Shown: positions 1-10,694, counted from the first letter of the stretch. The stretch: DNA of 64,000 nt from Verpa conica (GCA_033030425.1 JAUFSD010000013.1:1240001-1304000), one strand, 5' to 3'. Numbers and translations: made by a program. The notes: generated from the letters alone by a model not told the origin.

Positions 1-44
1 TCGTATCCTTCTAGATAGTTTTCATGATACTCCTGTTCCATGTG

Positions 45-85
45 CATGCTGCTACTCGGGGCAGCAAGAAGAACCTGAACAAGTA
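45..85. repeat. End fragment of a MITE-like family (TACTCGGGGCAG terminus)
   Basis: The stretch reads CTACTCGGGGCAGCAAGAAG and continues with AACCTGAACA. The same terminus occurs at both ends of the inverted-repeat element at 43905-44044 and, shortened, near 42095-42130. Only one end is recognisable here, so it is a relic. Confidence 0.4.
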
Positions 86-634
86 AGTCTTATTCTGGCT
101 AGTCGATAGTTATGCTTCACCTACTAAAGAAACCGCCTCGAATGGTAACCCCCGCTTCTAACAGTTACATGTTCACGCTCTTCTTACCCTCCCCGCGGAG
201 TAGTGCCCGGTGGTCTGCGTTTTCTCGTGAGTCATGAAAGTGCTATTAGGAGCTCGATTATTAAAGTTACTCACCTCTAATGAAGAGGGTTAAAAATAAA
301 GGTATCACAATTGGTCAACTTATACGTGATAGCGTCGTGCGCACATATTTCACCATATAGCTTGGGACCTCATTTATTCTTGCTCTTTCACAGGAAGAAA
401 GGTACTTTATCCAATAAGTGCAATCCCCCATAGTTACTGGTTCCGGCAGACCGTCCCGGGTTTATGTGGGTTGCCTAAATTGAACTTGTCTAGATATGAT
501 TGGTAGCTAGCTGTTGCCTTGGTTCTGACACTACATTTAACCCCGCTCTTCTCTTAACGATCTCTGGAAACCTCCACCATATACGAATATACGTGATTCA
601 ATAAGCTCTAACGTGTATCTGTATACCTGTAACT

Positions 635-1993
635 ATGGGAATCTCTGGATCTAAGCCGCCGACCGGTAAGTCTCTAGTGGGAATTGGGATGGAAACCTCG
701 TTTCAGGATAAGGGGGATACTGACAACCTTCTAGAAATTTTACTCCTGATTCAATCATGTAACAAACAGTCCTATATACCATACTCTACAGTCATGAGAG
801 GACCTGGGCTGGCGGAAAATGTCGATGAAATTCTTAAGGGTATGAGGGTAGCCAATCAAGCAGGATCAGCTTCTTATGCGTTCGACTACCCCCCTAGCCC
901 TGGAAAATGGGTTCTTGTTGATCTAGGGAATGCCTCCATTATCAATAGGGAATTTCTAAGAGAGCTTGTATTTCTGGTGGTTGCTACATGGTTTTATCCA
1001 AACACTTTTCGGCCCTTTCAAAAGACGAGTTGGTATGTATCAAGGGACAGTTTAATATTCCGCGTCAATATATATCTCCTCAAGCCGCGTACAAATTCCC
1101 CGTCTATAAATTTATATTTCCAGCACATGAGTTGCAATTCATTGTGCCACACCCGGTTGCAAGAGGATTAGACGATGAGGTACAGGTATGTAAATCCTTT
1201 ATAAAGTTTTCTTTTACTGCAAAGTACCTCATGGCCCCTTTAATAACTCTGGTTTTTAATTTTTTGTTTCTAGCGTTTGACTAAATGGCTCGAAGCAGCA
1301 ATCGATTATATTGCTCGTGAGATTTCAGAGAACCATGGCAATATCAGAACCTCAACACTTATGGTTCCCAGTGGGGGTAGTTGGGTCGTGAGGCATGGGG
1401 AAGACTTGGTGATTTATAAAGCATTCCTAGGGGAAATGTTGGTCCCGTCGAGGGAATATATGGTTATACCGACAAACGCTGTAAATATGTCCACGGGTGA
1501 CCTAAGCCAGGCAATGCGCCCAGCAAGCCCCAGAATGCCGCCCCGGCCCCCACCGACACAGAGCCCGTCTCCATCCGCTTCGGCCTCACCATATAGCACA
1601 TGCACCATGACGCCCACACTGAACCCACTTTCATCCCCCTCAGTCTCATCATGTAGCACATACACCCTGACACCCAGACAGTCACCGGACCGAGATGGAA
1701 GTGTCGTGGAGGAGGAGGAAGAAATGGTTGAATTGAAGATAACTAGGGCGGAAGACTGTTCTATTCAATATTATAGGATCCCTAGTTCATGGACAATAGG
1801 TTTAGCAATAGTTAACTTGGACGTGTCCCAAGGTGCTAGACTTGTCGAAGCAGTTGGGTTCTTCAGAAGCTTCAATCAGTATTCCCAGGAGAGCTTAGCG
1901 GAACTCGGCTGGAGTAGGCAAGGTGGAGTCATGGAGCTTTACTTGGTTGATGACACCGTGATAAAGACTGAGCCCGGACAAATTTTCGATTGA
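635..1993 (+). pseudogene. Gene A: long paralog of an unrecognised two-module family, with a 1-nt frameshift
   Basis: Comparison with gene B gives exons 635-665, 735-1185 and 1274-1993, with introns GTAAGT...CTTCTAG and GTATGT...TTTCTAG. Exon 2 runs in frame to about 973. It needs one extra base, near 974-975, to continue into the frame that holds YMVL-like and KFIFPAHELQFIVPH segments and joins exon 3. Gene B has CCC where A has CT, so A carries a single-base deletion. If read through, the product has two copies of the family module, a proline/serine-rich linker (about 1500-1690) and a C-terminal segment ending VMELYLVDD. I do not recognise a function. A sequencing error cannot be excluded, and the rest of the reading frame is well preserved, which argues for recent loss or an error. 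Confidence 0.7.
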
Positions 1994-3040
1994 TTGTATA
2001 TAAGTCACGGCCCATGGTTCGTCATGGTGAGGTTGTGGAAATGGTATATTCAGTGTGGTCTGCGAGCTCGAGGCTGTTCGAGGTGAGGTGATCTCAAGAT
2101 ACCTCAGCCTTGTATGCCCCGGCTTTGGGTATTGGTAGTTTTGACTTAGGGTATAAGAAATCTTTTTGTAGTTTTAAGATAATAGCTGGGTTCTAATGAG
2201 CTATTCTATATACTCTATAAATTAAAAAGGCCAATATTTATCCCAATCAGTTAGTTAGGTTAGTTTGCGACGCCCCACTGGGCAAAGATCTTGTGGGCGC
2301 TGGTGGGTGTTGTTTCGAGTGATCACGTGAGTAAGGACCAATCTCAATTCTGATTGGCTGCCTGACGTAGCAAATAAACTCCAACTAACCAATTAGGAAT
2401 CTAGGAACCCTAACACAATATCAAAGGGAAAGAATACTCTTCTAGCTTAATTAGCTCTAGGATTTCTGGTGCACCTATAGTGTAACTCATAGCCTCACAA
2501 TCTATCAAAGAAAAGAAACAGAGTTTCGTAGATAATAGCTAGCTGAAAAAGCCGTATTCCATAATATTCTATAGTGTCATGACACCTACTCCACGCTGCT
2601 AGGATTTGACGTATCGTATTTTCTGGTGGGGTGTGACCCTAAGTAGGGCTACTGGGGCTCTATTATTAAAATTACTCATATTTGAGAGAAACATCTAGAA
2701 ATAGGGGGGGTCACGACCGGCCAGTTCATACGGAGTAGCGTAGTGCACCTATAGATTCTGACCCCTGTAGCCTTGGTCTTTGCAGGACGTGTACTTCATC
2801 AAATGCATGTAATCCCAATCAACACTGGATCTGGCGGGCCGTCCCGAGTTTATGCGGGCTGCCTAAATCGGACCTGTCTAGATGTGATTGGCAGCCAGCT
2901 AGCTAGCTGTTGCCTTGGCTTTCGCTCTACATCTAGCCCCCGCTTCCTCTCTCAATAGTCATTGAAAACCTCCATTATATACGAGAAGACGCGACCCGAT
3001 AAGCCCGACAAGCCCAACGCGTGTCTATATACCCGAAACT

Positions 3041-4388
3041 ATGGGAGGCGTTGGATCTAGGCCTAGTTCGTCGCCCGGTATGTCTCCAATGAGAATTAGG
3101 ATGGAACCTCGTTTCATGACAAGAGAGAGAGATTGACAATCCTCTAGAAATTTCACTCCTGTTTCCATCGTACAAGAGACGGTTCACTATAGCACACTCT
3201 TCAATCATTGAAGAATCTGAACTAGCGAACCGTGTCGATGATATCCTTCGAGACATGGAGAGAGACCAGGAACCGAGTTCAGCTTCCGGCAGTTCACTCG
3301 ACTGTCCTAGTCCTGGGGGATGGTTTATTGTTGATGTAGAGAATGCCTCGATTATCCATAAGGAATTTCTAAAGGAACTTCTCTTGCCCGGCGGTTACTA
3401 CATGGTTTTATCTATAACCATGTCAGCCCTTTCAGCGGACGAGTTAGTAGATAGGATGAAGGAGTTAAATATTCCACGTCGGTCTATATCTCGCCAAAAC
3501 GCGTACAAGTTTGATGTCTTTAAATTCATATTTCCAACACATAGGCTGCCGTTTATTGTCCCACACAAGGCTGCGGTAGTATCAGGGGTGGTAGGGGTAA
3601 AGGTATACAAATCTTCTATAAATTTTCTTTTACTGTAGAGTATCTCATGAGCTCTAGCTCTTTTAATAATGTCTTTGTTTTTTAATTTATTTGTTTTTTT
3701 CTAGGAGTTGACGGAGTGGTTCATATGGGCAATCGACCTTATTGTCCTCCAGCTTTTACAACATACGAATATGGATGATATTAGAGTCTCGATACTCAGG
3801 ATTCCTAGACAGGGTGGCTGGATTATTATGAGTGATAGGGATGACTCGGTAATTTATAAATCATTCCTAGGGGGAGAGCTGGTACCGTTGAAGGAATATA
3901 AGGTTCTACCGATGTGCGCCGTAAGGATGAGCGAGAGCGACCTGAAAATAGCAACGGATCTGACACGCCTCAAGAGCCTACCCCATGTTCCATGGATAGT
4001 GGATAATGTCATACAAATCCCAGAATACCCACCTTCAGTCCCCTCGGTCGCGACAGACAGCACAGACACTGAGACGGTCATACAATCACTGGATAGGAGC
4101 AGGAGTAATGTGGAAGAGCTAGCGAGAATGGTTCAGCTGCGGGTAAGGTGGGCGAATAACTATTCTAGTCAAATTATCGACGTCTCTAGTACATGCACAA
4201 TAGGTGCAATAATATCTCACTTTCAAGTACCTACAAGTACTAGGCTTGTTGAAGTAGCTGGGGAGTGTAGAAGCTTTGCTTGGGGTTCCCAAGAGATTGT
4301 AGGGGAAGTTGGCTGGAGTGGGGTCGTCGAGGTTTACTTGGTTAATGATGCCACAGCAAGTGGTTGGTTTAGAAGAGGTTCAACTTAA
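3041..4388 (+). CDS. Gene B: intact long member of the two-module orphan family
   Basis: The proposed CDS is join(3041..3077,3148..3602,3705..4388), about 391 aa. Intron 1 is GTATGT...TCTAG (phase 1) and intron 2 is GTATAC...TTCTAG (phase 0); all three exons join without a stop. Module 1 is a strand segment SLLFPSYKRRFTIAHS, a helix (LANRVDDILRDM), then PSPGGWFIVD and YYMVLS. Module 2 repeats this as KFIFPTHRLPFIVPH, LTEWFIWAIDLIV, GGWIIMSD and YKVLPM. The last ~80 residues (from about MVQLRVRW to VVEVYLVND) look like a small beta-rich fold, possibly beta-grasp; this is inference. There is no signal peptide or membrane segment, so it is probably intracellular. I recognise no known domain. The start was chosen because the ATG context and the first exon match gene A. 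Confidence 0.75.
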
Positions 4389-5065
4389 TTGTATATAATT
4401 TCCGAGGTATAGCTTATTGTATCAAGGTTGTGGAAATGGTAATATTTTGTGGTCTACGAGGCTGTTCGAGGTGCGTAGACTTCTGGCATTGGGGTATCAG
4501 TGGTTTCGACTCAAGGCATAGAACTACTTTTAGTTTATTATATTAGAATAATATTTGAGTTATTCTATACTATTCTATACATCCAAAAGGACCAATGATT
4601 ATCCTAGTTCTCAGAAATTTCTGGTCCCGAGTCACCACAACCATTTATATCTTGAATTTAAACCTAGATAGACTTTTGTTTATTGATGATAGCCCCAAGG
4701 CATATTGAGACAAAGCCAGGTAGTGGCCCCGAGGCTCCTGGCTCTGTCTGTCCCAATGCCAAGACTTCCAGGCAAGGCGTATTGTACAGAACCTCCGCCC
4801 CGTATATAGGCCACGCTAGTAATACCCCTCACTACTAGTTCATATCTACTGCTGTAACATTCAAAGTGCAAGAATACCTAGGCTACAGGCGATAAATTCC
4901 CTTATTAACTTAAGTGAAATCACCAATCAAGGAATTACTCCATGTTTTACCACTCCAATTTCTTGTATCGTATTACAGTATCAATTCGATATTTGAGGAC
5001 ATTAGTGTTCTAAGGTGGCGCTGTGAGTGAGGTCTCATTAGCTAACTTCTTTTAACATGGGTTTG
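4389..5065. other. Intergenic, no gene seen
   Basis: The first 220 bp match the 3' flank of gene A. Beyond that I see only short open frames of no recognisable character. Confidence 0.5.
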
Positions 5066-5323
5066 GAATACCGTATATACTCGTATAATCCACTATCGCC
5101 GAAAGATCCGAAGCAGGGTGATTCCCTGGAAGCGAGGGCAGTTCTATAGGACAGAAGTGAGTTCAGCTTTACACTCACTATTCTTGGGACTCTAAGCAGA
5201 AACTTTACTGGCTCCCACAATCATTAAACCTTTGCCTCAAACATAGAGCCTCAAAAATTTTAGGGAACCACCCTGTCCCGGATCTTTCGGCGATAGTGGA
5301 TTATACGAGTATATACGGTATGC
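5066..5323. mobile_element. MITE-like inverted-repeat element (TACCGTATATACTCG terminus)
   Basis: The left arm at about 5066-5110 begins ATACCGTATATACTCGTATA and is matched in reverse complement by 5279-5323 with one mismatch. The similarity continues weakly inward (AGCAGGGTGATTCCCTGG against its counterpart). No transposase is inside. Related termini occur at 33632-33932 and about 51729-52098. Confidence 0.75.
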
Positions 5324-5816
5324 CTTGCGAGGGTAAGGGTCCTGGGATTGTGGGGGGTGAATGCCAAAATACCTTAAAACTTCACTAATTATAATTGAAA
5401 ATTCTAAAGTAAGATATGTAACTATTCTTCAGAGTATATATAATGGTACAACTACTATCTCCCTTTCCCACGTACAAAGTATAATTATTTTATTTACTTA
5501 TCTACTACCCTAATTATAACTCCGACCCCACATTTTAAAGGCTTTGAGGTATTCTATCTGTCGATCACTGTCAATCACTGCCGATCAGTGACTCTCTTTG
5601 TACCACACCTTTGCACCCTTACTTTTACCCCTAGCTAGTACAGCCACCCAGATACGGGTGTCTAGCCCGAGTCAGCCTTGCCGCTCATTCAATTTTATCG
5701 TACTATTTAACCAGAAACAACTTCCTGGGGGAAACTGCAGCTCTCTACCCTTTCTTCAAGCTTACATACACATCACCAAGAAAAAAAAGAGCTGAACAGA
5801 TACCTGCCACGCAATC
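5324..5816. other. Upstream region of gene C
   Basis: The stretch is AT-rich with no gene. Just before the start it has CATCACCAAGAAAA, which matches the CACCATCA-AGA blocks before genes D and E and may be a shared promoter or leader element. Confidence 0.4.
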
Positions 5817-6358
5817 ATGGGGTATGTGATTGGGATATCCCCACGGTTAGCTGGCATAAATACTAACCTGAATCGTGGCAGGAATTCTCAGGTTAAGCTC
5901 GTTTTCCCCTCGCATGGAATGCCCTTCACCATTCCGTACTCCATGGTTGGGGTAAAGAACCCCTTGAGATACTGTATGGTATTAAATACCGGCTAATATG
6001 AGTATTTTTACAGCAACTCAAGTCAGTAATCGATAACCTCCTCGAAGAAATAGCAACCAAAGACCCAACAATAAGTGAATCAGGAAAACTAAAGCTACCG
6101 GATGGCACAGTACTAGATCCACCCACCCCTGGTGACTGGGTCTTGATCGATACTCTTTTCTGTGTAATCGTTCATGATTCTATGATCATGGACTTAGTTG
6201 CTGGGGGACGCAGTTATATGGTTCTGCCAATGCGGGCTTCGGGTCTTTCTGCTAGTAATTTGAAGAAGGCTATCAAATTGGTGAATTCTACTCGTGAGTG
6301 TATGTCGGGGAAACTGCCGGAATATACTCCCCCACGGGGCATACTCCCAAGTAGCTAG
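5817..6358 (+). CDS. Gene C: short single-module paralog, about 139 aa
   Basis: The proposed CDS is join(5817..5821,5882..5951,6014..6358). Exon 1 is only ATGGG. Intron 1 is GTATGT with a perfect TACTAAC branch site and ends GGCAG. Intron 2 is GTAAAG...TTACAG. The protein starts MGNSQVKLVFPSHGMPF and has one module: FPSH..PF.IPYS, a helix QLKSVIDNLLEEI, a linker ending LPDGTVLDPP, then TPGDWVLID and SYMVLPMRA-LS, and ends in PEYTPP. Exon 2 is exactly 70 nt here and in D and E. There is no recognised domain, signal peptide or membrane segment. Function is unknown. Conserved lengths and phases among C, D and E support the splice model strongly. Confidence 0.75.
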
Positions 6359-6870
6359 GTAGCGTGGAATGTATGGGGTTTTTTTTTGTTGGTATTCAGA
6401 GGGTCATCTTATATTATTTATCGGTTCATAACATATTAATTCTCGTATTGTCTTACTACCTCATTATATAGGTTCTAGTGCAATAAAACATGAAATTATC
6501 TAGACCCTTGGTAAATTTGTTTACTGGCTTGGCTTAGTACTAGTCATGAGAAATCACTCTATGGTTATCGCCTGTAAACAGCATTAACCTAAAATCCGGG
6601 GACACTCTAGCGTATCCTGGGGTCAAGTTTGCCAAGGTAGTATTGAGTCTATTTCGTTGGTTAACATCTCTTTTAACACTGTTTTGATGTCTCACAGTAA
6701 AACGCCGGATGTAGCCACAAGCATCGGTTGCCTTAATACATGGCCTCCCTCTTTATTGTTCATTCAGCTTCATTCTCGGGGGGGGGATCACGGCTAACTT
6801 CTGCATCGTTTCTTCCCATTTACCTAGCTAATATATACACCATCACAAGAAAAACCAGAATCGAGTAGAC

Positions 6871-7426
6871 ATGCCTAACCTTTGGCGTATAATTACGGGG
6901 TACGCGACCAGGAAACCCCCACAGATAGCTACCGTGGTGCTAACCTCGACAGAACCAACCAAATTAAGTTGATTTTCCCGTCGCATGGGCTGCCCTTTAT
7001 CATCCCGTACTCTATGGTCCCGGTAAGGAAACCCTTTGGAGCCGACGTTTGACAGGGCAATGTTAGCTATCACATATCGACGAAGCTAATGTAGAGTGAT
7101 TACAGGAGCTCGGGTCTAAAATCGACGATATCCTCGAAGACATTGGGAAGAAAGACCCAGAACTAAAGGAGACTGGGAAACTAAAGCTACCGGATGGCAC
7201 CGTGCTAGATCCGCCTAGTCCTCACGACTGGGTTTTGGTCGATATCGCCTCCGGTACAATTATCCACCATTCTTTGGTATCAGGGCTTGTCTACGCGGGG
7301 TACACATACATGGTTCTACCCATGAGAGCGTCAAGCCTTTCTCCCGAGAACTTGAAGGAGGCTATGAAAGTTGTAGATTCTACCCGTGAGAAAGTAACTG
7401 CAACACCCCCAAAATATACTAGGTAG
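6871..7426 (+). CDS. Gene D: short single-module paralog with altered start, about 139 aa
   Basis: The proposed CDS is join(6871..6899,6953..7022,7106..7426). The position matching the ATG of genes C and E is ACG here (6895), and the donor that reads GTATGT in them is GTACGC here. An in-frame upstream ATG at 6871 adds eight residues (MPNLWRII) and would restore translation. Exon 2 is 70 nt and encodes IKLIFPSHGLPFIIPYSMV. Exon 3 has the helix, the LPDGTVLDPPSP linker, DWVLVD, IIHHSLV and YMVLPMRASSLS, and ends PPKYTR. The body is intact. The start and donor are the only weak points, so it may be a live gene with a new start or an early pseudogene. Confidence 0.62.
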
Positions 7427-7913
7427 TAGAGTTATTTGGAGACTTTCGTTTTGTTATCCTCAAAGGATCACTTTTGTATTGTTTATCGCTTCAAAAACTC
7501 AGTTCTTGTGTTGCCTCATTACCCCCCTTCGTTGTTGTTGCGATTACGCAACCCTATACGAGCTAGTCATGTGTCCGGCTCCAGCCACTGTAGCTCGCTT
7601 CGCATTGACCACTAGATGGGGTGATGAGTATTTCATAAACGTCTGAGAGCTCTCTACAGCCGGATAACCGAATAAATTTCTTATTTGCACAGCCTGAGAT
7701 GTGATATGCTTGTACTACTACAGTACGTACGTGTTGGTTGTTACGTCTGGGCAGTGCTGCTGCCTAGTGGTGTCCAATCTAACCTCACCTGTTTCACTAC
7801 TTAATCGATTCATACTCCTCACGAACAGCTATAGTTCTGCACCACGCTGCAAAAACCTCTTTGAATTTATACAACACACCATCAAGAGTTAAGTAGAAGC
7901 CTTTCGAATAGCC
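7427..7913. other. Spacer between genes D and E
   Basis: No gene is seen. The last 40 bp contain the CACCATCAAGAG motif that also precedes genes C and D. Confidence 0.4.
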
Positions 7914-8469
7914 ATGGGGTATGTTTCAATTAATGATTTAAAACTCCCTATACACCGGCTAACCAAGTCTCCGTACCAACAGGAACGCTCAGATCAAGTT
8001 GATGTTCCCATCGCACGAGATGCCTTTTGTCGTTCCGTACTGTTCAACTTCGGTAAAGCTTCCAATACATTTACATATCACCTTCCCCGAAAGAATAAAA
8101 AATACCACGGGATCATTTTTTACATACATACTAATACGAGACACCCCACAGGAGCTCAAATCCAAAATCAACGAAATTATCAAAGACATGAATAAAGGGG
8201 GTATACTGCCTGAGGGATCCAACAGATCAAGCCTACTAAACGGCTTAACGCTGGATTCCCCAAGCCCCGACGATTGGGTCTTAGTTGATATCTTGGAGGC
8301 CGAGGTTATCCATAGTACTTGCTTGGCAAAGATCAGAGCAGAGCGTACATATATGGTCCTGCCAATGCGTGCCTCTGTCATTTCGAAGGAGAGTTTGAAA
8401 GAGGCTATTAAGGTGGCGGATACTCCTAAGGAGACAGTAGGGAAGCCTCCAAAGTATACTGCTACATGA
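7914..8469 (+). CDS. Gene E: short single-module paralog, about 130 aa
   Basis: The proposed CDS is join(7914..7918,7983..8052,8152..8469). Exon 1 is ATGGG, followed by GTATGT, a GCTAACC branch site and CCAACAG. Intron 2 runs from GTAAAG through TACTAATAC to CCCACAG. The protein starts MGNAQIKLMFPSHEMPFVVP, then has the helix ELKSKINEIIKDM, a linker, SPSPDDWVLVD, VIHSTCL and TYMVLPMRASVIS, and ends PPKYTAT. The architecture is the same as in C and D. The linker is shorter and lacks the LPDGTVLDPP block. Function is unknown; it is likely a small soluble protein. Confidence 0.75.
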
Positions 8470-8936
8470 TCATTGGGTAGTGGAAATTTGTTTTTTCGTT
8501 TGTAGTATTTAGGTAGAGATGGTATACTTGGGTTCATGGATAGTTTGTGTTTGCTGGTTTTGTACGGCATCGTGATCTTTTCGAGGGTTTCGAGGGGAGA
8601 GGGTAGTACTGGGTGGATAAATCTGTCTCAACTCCCACTATGGTTGTTTGATATTTTTTCCCCGCCTTAAATAATTCTATAGAAATCCGAGAGTGAGCGT
8701 AGTTAATAAAGGTGAAAAATAGGTCCTTTAGAATTATTTACTTATTCATGGTACGTTTTGAGTTTTCCACGGGTGTGGACTTTAATAATATAAGCTTGTT
8801 CCCATCGGATCCCACCTATACAACTGCCAGAAGAGGTAAGCTGCCATGGAGACTAATAATAACACGTGACCTTGAATTCTCTTTACCCCCTCAACAAGTC
8901 TTCATATAGATTCAAGTTACCTCCTATCTCCACAAA
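8470..8936. other. Convergent spacer between gene E and the cyclase
   Basis: Gene E (+) and the cyclase (-) end towards each other. No further gene is seen. Confidence 0.4.
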
Positions 8937-10142
8937 TCACAAACTTCCCTTCCACTCCAAAGTCCCAGCCTTCAACCCAACCCCCTCCACAGAACCCTTA
9001 CCCTCCCCACTAAACCCAATCCCCGTAAACTGCTCCGCAACCCATCTTGCAGTTTTCGTATGCAAACTCCCCTCACCCACTCCTTCCCCCGCATACACAA
9101 CACTCCTCCCATCCGCCAACGCCTGAAAAACAACGACTTCATCATGCATAAACTCATCCACACACCCACCATGCGCAATCTCCCTCTTCAAAGCCATGGA
9201 ACACCTACTCACCATATACTCAACCACACTAGTACCCGGCGCCCGCTTCTTATGCTCATGCGAATCGTATAGAACATCACTACCCAGACGATACCCGTTC
9301 GACGTATGCGCAACCAATAAGAGATAATACCTCTTGGGGTGTTTTGATTCCTCCTCCAGCACAACTTCCATCTCTGTTCCAAAGTCCTCATCACCAAGTC
9401 TGTCCTTGAAAGAACTCATGTACTCGGTTGGGACAATAACGCTAGCGCAGACTTTCGTGATCTCCCCTCTATTCTTCATTTCGAACCCACTTATAACAGC
9501 ACCAAAAGGCAGCGTCGGAACCCAAAACGTCACTTCACCTAAAGGCTCCTTCGACGACCCAACAGCCCAAGCACGTCTCGAAACCTTTATCCGAAACGGG
9601 GGCATGTCTCGCGGGAGGATGTGAGCACTGAGCATCGGCAACATAACTTGATCCAGATACTCCACAGATGGCGAATGCGTCACGTTCGTACCCCCAATAA
9701 CCTTCAGCTCTATAACCCCCTCTCCCGGATCATTCTCCTCTTCAGTAACACCACTAGTAGCAAAGATAATGAACGGCAAGACAGCTTGAACTGTAAGTGT
9801 TATGCTTCCAGGAGTACCGATATCTATCGTGATGGTTCTCTTTTTATCGGTTTCTACCCAGAATGGTCCGCGCTGTTTGGCCGTATCTGGTGATGGCCAG
9901 AATTCGAGCTCTTTGGATTTCTTGGCCGCGCCGGTGGTGCGGGCTTTGCTGGCGGCGGAGAGCCAATTGACGCATGTGAGGTGTTGGGGTTTTAGACCCC
10001 CGCCGGAATAGCGGCCGGCGCGGATTTGGGGTATGTGTATTGGGAGGGAGAGGAGAGAGGAGAGTCCGAGGGATATGCGGACTAGTTGGCCGCCGCCTTC
10101 GAGGGTGTTGCCGGGGAGGTGGATGAGGGGTTTGGGGGGCAT
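8937..10142 (-). CDS. rtcA: RNA 3'-terminal phosphate cyclase (RtcA family)
   Basis: This is an intron-less frame of about 401 aa. RtcA enzymes convert RNA 3'-phosphate ends to 2',3'-cyclic phosphates through an adenylated histidine. The N-terminal signature is LEGGGQLVRISL, followed by IRAGRYSGGGLKPQHL, both typical of the family. SLHTKTA near residue 365 places a histidine where the E. coli nucleophile lies, which suggests an active cyclase rather than an Rcl1-like inactive relative; I aligned this by eye only. The start at 10142 (MPPKPLIHLPG) is preferred because family members begin just before this motif; an in-frame ATG at 10220 would add 26 residues. The gene is somewhat longer than bacterial RtcA, as expected for eukaryotic members. 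No functional link to its neighbours is evident. Confidence 0.9.
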   Translation of the reverse strand: MPPKPLIHLPGNTLEGGGQLVRISLGLSSLLSLPIHIPQIRAGRYSGGGLKPQHLTCVNWLSAASKARTTGAAKKSKELEFWPSPDTAKQRGPFWVETDKKRTITIDIGTPGSITLTVQAVLPFIIFATSGVTEEENDPGEGVIELKVIGGTNVTHSPSVEYLDQVMLPMLSAHILPRDMPPFRIKVSRRAWAVGSSKEPLGEVTFWVPTLPFGAVISGFEMKNRGEITKVCASVIVPTEYMSSFKDRLGDEDFGTEMEVVLEEESKHPKRYYLLLVAHTSNGYRLGSDVLYDSHEHKKRAPGTSVVEYMVSRCSMALKREIAHGGCVDEFMHDEVVVFQALADGRSVVYAGEGVGEGSLHTKTARWVAEQFTGIGFSGEGKGSVEGVGLKAGTLEWKGSL

Positions 10143-10694
10143 GTTGGAGTGACGTTGGTGTAGAGAGGAATTGATCTTGGGGGTTCTTGATACTTTTCTG
10201 CTGGTAGGCACTGCTGACATTGGGAATAGGCATGGATATATACCGTCGGGGCTGAGCTAAATGAGTCATAACTTTCTTGTTATATTTACCCTTTCAATTA
10301 GGGTGTTAAATAGACTTCAATACTCTTATCGTAAGAAGAGAATGATATCTTTCAGACTAAATGCAGCTAGAGATGTTAGCAGTGCTAAACTGCCGTGTTC
10401 AGGGTTAGGGATAGTCGGTCCTTGGCCTTAGGATATAGTAGAACACAACCGTTTTCACACATGGCATTCATGTATTTTGGGTATAAGTTGCCTCTAATTC
10501 ATTCATCCAATAACTAAACCACTCCTCAATAGTTCCACAAGTGAAGTAATGAGTTAATCTACCATCCACCTTTATCAATGCCCTACCAAACGCCAGAACC
10601 TTTACCAACGGTGAAGCACCATATATTGGCACAAAACATCAAAAGCTAACTACACACCCTCTCAAAAAAAAATTGCTGTAGACCCCGACAAAGC
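10143..10694. other. Spacer, no gene seen
   Basis: The region lies upstream of the cyclase and downstream of the monooxygenase. I see no coding signal. Confidence 0.4.

Larger units (their letters stand above)
180..4610 (+). repeat. Diverged ~2 kb tandem duplication carrying genes A and B with their promoters
   Basis: Two direct copies can be aligned by eye, about 180-2250 and 2590-4610. Similarity starts roughly 450 bp before each ATG (shared TGCCTAAAT and TAGCTAGCTGTTGCCTTGG blocks), covers all exons and introns, and continues about 250 bp past each stop (shared GTTGTGGAAATGGTA and GAGGCTGTTCGAGGTG). The whole transcription unit was therefore duplicated. Many substitutions separate the copies, so the duplication is not recent. 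Confidence 0.8.

Noticed and set aside
1414..1685. Two minus-strand frames inside gene A
   Set aside because: They mirror the Pro/Ser-rich linker of gene A and have no counterpart in gene B.
5598..5795. 65-codon frame upstream of gene C
   Set aside because: Low complexity, ends in a Lys run, and not found before genes D and E.
6891..6905. RIP (C-to-T) mutation as the cause of start loss in gene D
   Set aside because: The changes are T-to-C relative to genes C and E, opposite to RIP, and the rest of the gene has no stops.
8866..10011. Plus-strand frames opposite the cyclase
   Set aside because: They are antisense to a well-supported RtcA gene and have no domain.
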